Assembly (NCBI GenBank): GCA_031431395.1
Contig: JANPDJ010000252.1
Location: 1 to 6,390, forward strand
Direction: 5' to 3'
Source: VGPE01 sp031431395
GTDB lineage: Bacteria; Chloroflexota; Limnocylindria; Limnocylindrales; CSP1-4
DNA length: 6,390 nucleotides
A model generated the notes under the pieces. The model saw only the letters and a list, made by a program, of their open reading frames with translations, searched no databases and was not told the origin of the DNA. Shown here piece after piece: positions 5,522-6,390 of this stretch. Made by a program: the position numbers and the translations under genes. Position 1 is the first letter of the stretch; each line of letters starts with the position of its first letter.

Positions 5522-6292
5522 ATGATGGAATTCCGTGTGAATCGGGCGAAGCAGAAGCTCGCCGCGGGGGAAGTGGTGTCGCTCGTGATGGGCGACTACT
5601 CGCCCGACGTGGCCGAACTGCTCGCCTTCAGCGGCGTGGATGTTCTCTGGGGCGAAATGGAGGACGGGCCCACCTCGTGGCGCGAGATCGCCGACTACTC
5701 GCGCGCGGCCGATCTCTGGGGCGCCTGCTACATGGTCCGCGTGAACCGGTTGGAGCCAGCCCTCATCGGCCGGGCGCTCTCCATGGGCGCCACCGGCGTG
5801 ATGGTGCCCCACGTGAACACAGCCGATGACGCGCGCGCGGTGGCCCGCGCGTCCTTCTATGCACCGAAGGGCATGCGCGGTATGGCCGGCGGACGGCGTT
5901 CGATCGGCGCGCGCGACTACTACGGCGAGACGAATTCGGAGGTCCTGACGGCAATCCTGCTCGAGGACATCGCGATGGTGCCCCATCTGCCCGAGATCGT
6001 GCAGGTGGACGGGATCGACATCTTCTATGTGGCACCCGGCGACCTCTCGCAGAGCATGGGCCTCATCGGCCAGATCGATCATCCCGATGTGCGGGCAGTG
6101 ATCAACGACTGCGTCGCGACGATCGTGAAGGCGGGGAAGGTCGCGGGGGCCCTCGCCCACGACGGCAACCTCGACCAGATCCTGGCCCAGGGCGTGCGCT
6201 TCGTCGGAACGAGCTGGGATCCGTGGGTCGGCAACGCGGCCCGGAACTGGACGCAGCGGGTGCACGCGGGACGGCGGTCGCCCTCGGCTTGA
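5522..6292 (+). CDS. HpcH/HpaI family aldolase (2-oxo acid aldolase-like)
   Basis: Encodes 256 residues from ATG 5522, the usual length for this (beta/alpha)8 family of class II pyruvate-dependent aldolases. Family members reversibly split 2-oxo-hydroxy acids into pyruvate and an aldehyde; examples are HpaI, GarL and RhmA. By hand alignment to E. coli HpaI, the substrate-binding arginine is kept (Arg73 in MVRVN), as are the two metal ligands: Glu148 in ILLED and Asp174 in VAPGDLSQSMG. ATGVMVPHVNTADDA (90-104) matches the conserved central strand. The segment usually written as EHGP or EHAP, which carries the catalytic His45 of HpaI, reads EDGP here (Glu47-Asp48), so the histidine is replaced by aspartate. 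The activity may therefore be altered, or the protein may use another substrate. No signal peptide, so cytoplasmic. It diverges from the lipoprotein gene and has its own candidate promoter. No pathway partner lies within the window; the Gfo/Idh oxidoreductase is over 3.9 kb away on the other strand. Confidence 0.88.
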   Translation: MMEFRVNRAKQKLAAGEVVSLVMGDYSPDVAELLAFSGVDVLWGEMEDGPTSWREIADYSRAADLWGACYMVRVNRLEPALIGRALSMGATGVMVPHVNTADDARAVARASFYAPKGMRGMAGGRRSIGARDYYGETNSEVLTAILLEDIAMVPHLPEIVQVDGIDIFYVAPGDLSQSMGLIGQIDHPDVRAVINDCVATIVKAGKVAGALAHDGNLDQILAQGVRFVGTSWDPWVGNAARNWTQRVHAGRRSPSA

Positions 6293-6390
6293 ACTCGGCC
6301 GTTCGACGGATCGCCGGCCTGTCGGGGGACACGACGTCCGCGAGGCGCGGGCAGGCACGGTGCGAGACACCGCGACTCCTGATTCCGCTG
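6293..6390. other. Terminal non-coding stretch, no supported gene
   Basis: The 98 bases after the aldolase stop hold no convincing gene. A short stem CGGTG (6358-6362) / CACCG (6368-6372) with a five-base loop could be a weak transcript end. A GTG at 6360 opens a frame to the edge (MRDTATPDSA) but has no clear ribosome site, so it is not called. Confidence 0.4.

Noticed and set aside
5411..6370. 319-residue minus-strand open frame opposite the aldolase
   Set aside because: It is the antisense shadow of the aldolase, which has a ribosome site, candidate promoter and conserved residues. The shadow has no motif.
6360..6390. Start of a further plus-strand gene at GTG 6360
   Set aside because: Only ten codons are visible, with no clear ribosome site or promoter; too little to call.

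Overview
This is a high-GC bacterial window holding six protein genes, packed tightly with only short gaps. No RNA gene, insertion sequence, CRISPR array or phage gene was seen. GTG starts, long antisense open frames, TANNNT-type -10 boxes and the style of the Hint-domain lipoprotein suggest a high-GC Chloroflexota bacterium, perhaps from soil or an uncultured lineage. Actinomycetota is the main alternative. This placement is an impression from protein style, not a measured result.

Region 1 (1-3580, minus strand) is a probable three-gene operon. It is transcribed from an S9 prolyl-oligopeptidase-like serine peptidase (3580-1646), through a Gfo/Idh/MocA-type NAD(P)-dependent oxidoreductase (1599-505), into an M24 creatinase/Xaa-Pro-peptidase-like protein (453 and off the window). 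The gaps are 46 and 51 bases, and each gene has a recognisable purine-rich ribosome binding site. Two peptidase/amidohydrolase-type enzymes beside a small-molecule dehydrogenase look catabolic, but no substrate can be read from the sequence.

Region 2 (3581-4360) begins with a divergent promoter region carrying a perfect 8-bp inverted repeat midway between two candidate -10 boxes. A plus-strand gene follows for a class I SAM-dependent methyltransferase of the COG3897/ETF-beta-lysine-methyltransferase type. It may be translated from a leaderless mRNA.

Region 3 (4361-5423) starts with a strong GC-rich hairpin between convergent genes. Beyond it, on the minus strand, lies the most unusual gene of the window: a secreted lipoprotein with a proline/threonine-rich tether, an unrecognised middle domain, and a C-terminal Hint (Hedgehog/intein) domain. 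The Hint domain keeps its N-terminal cysteine but lacks the terminal His-Asn needed for splicing.

Region 4 (5424-6390) has a short divergent promoter region and a plus-strand HpcH/HpaI-family aldolase. Its catalytic histidine position appears to be aspartate, while the metal ligands and the arginine are kept. The last ~100 bases hold no gene I can support.

The genes do not form one obvious pathway. The most plausible candidates for undescribed biology are the Hint lipoprotein, the aldolase active-site variant, and the oxidoreductase with a rebuilt nucleotide-binding loop.
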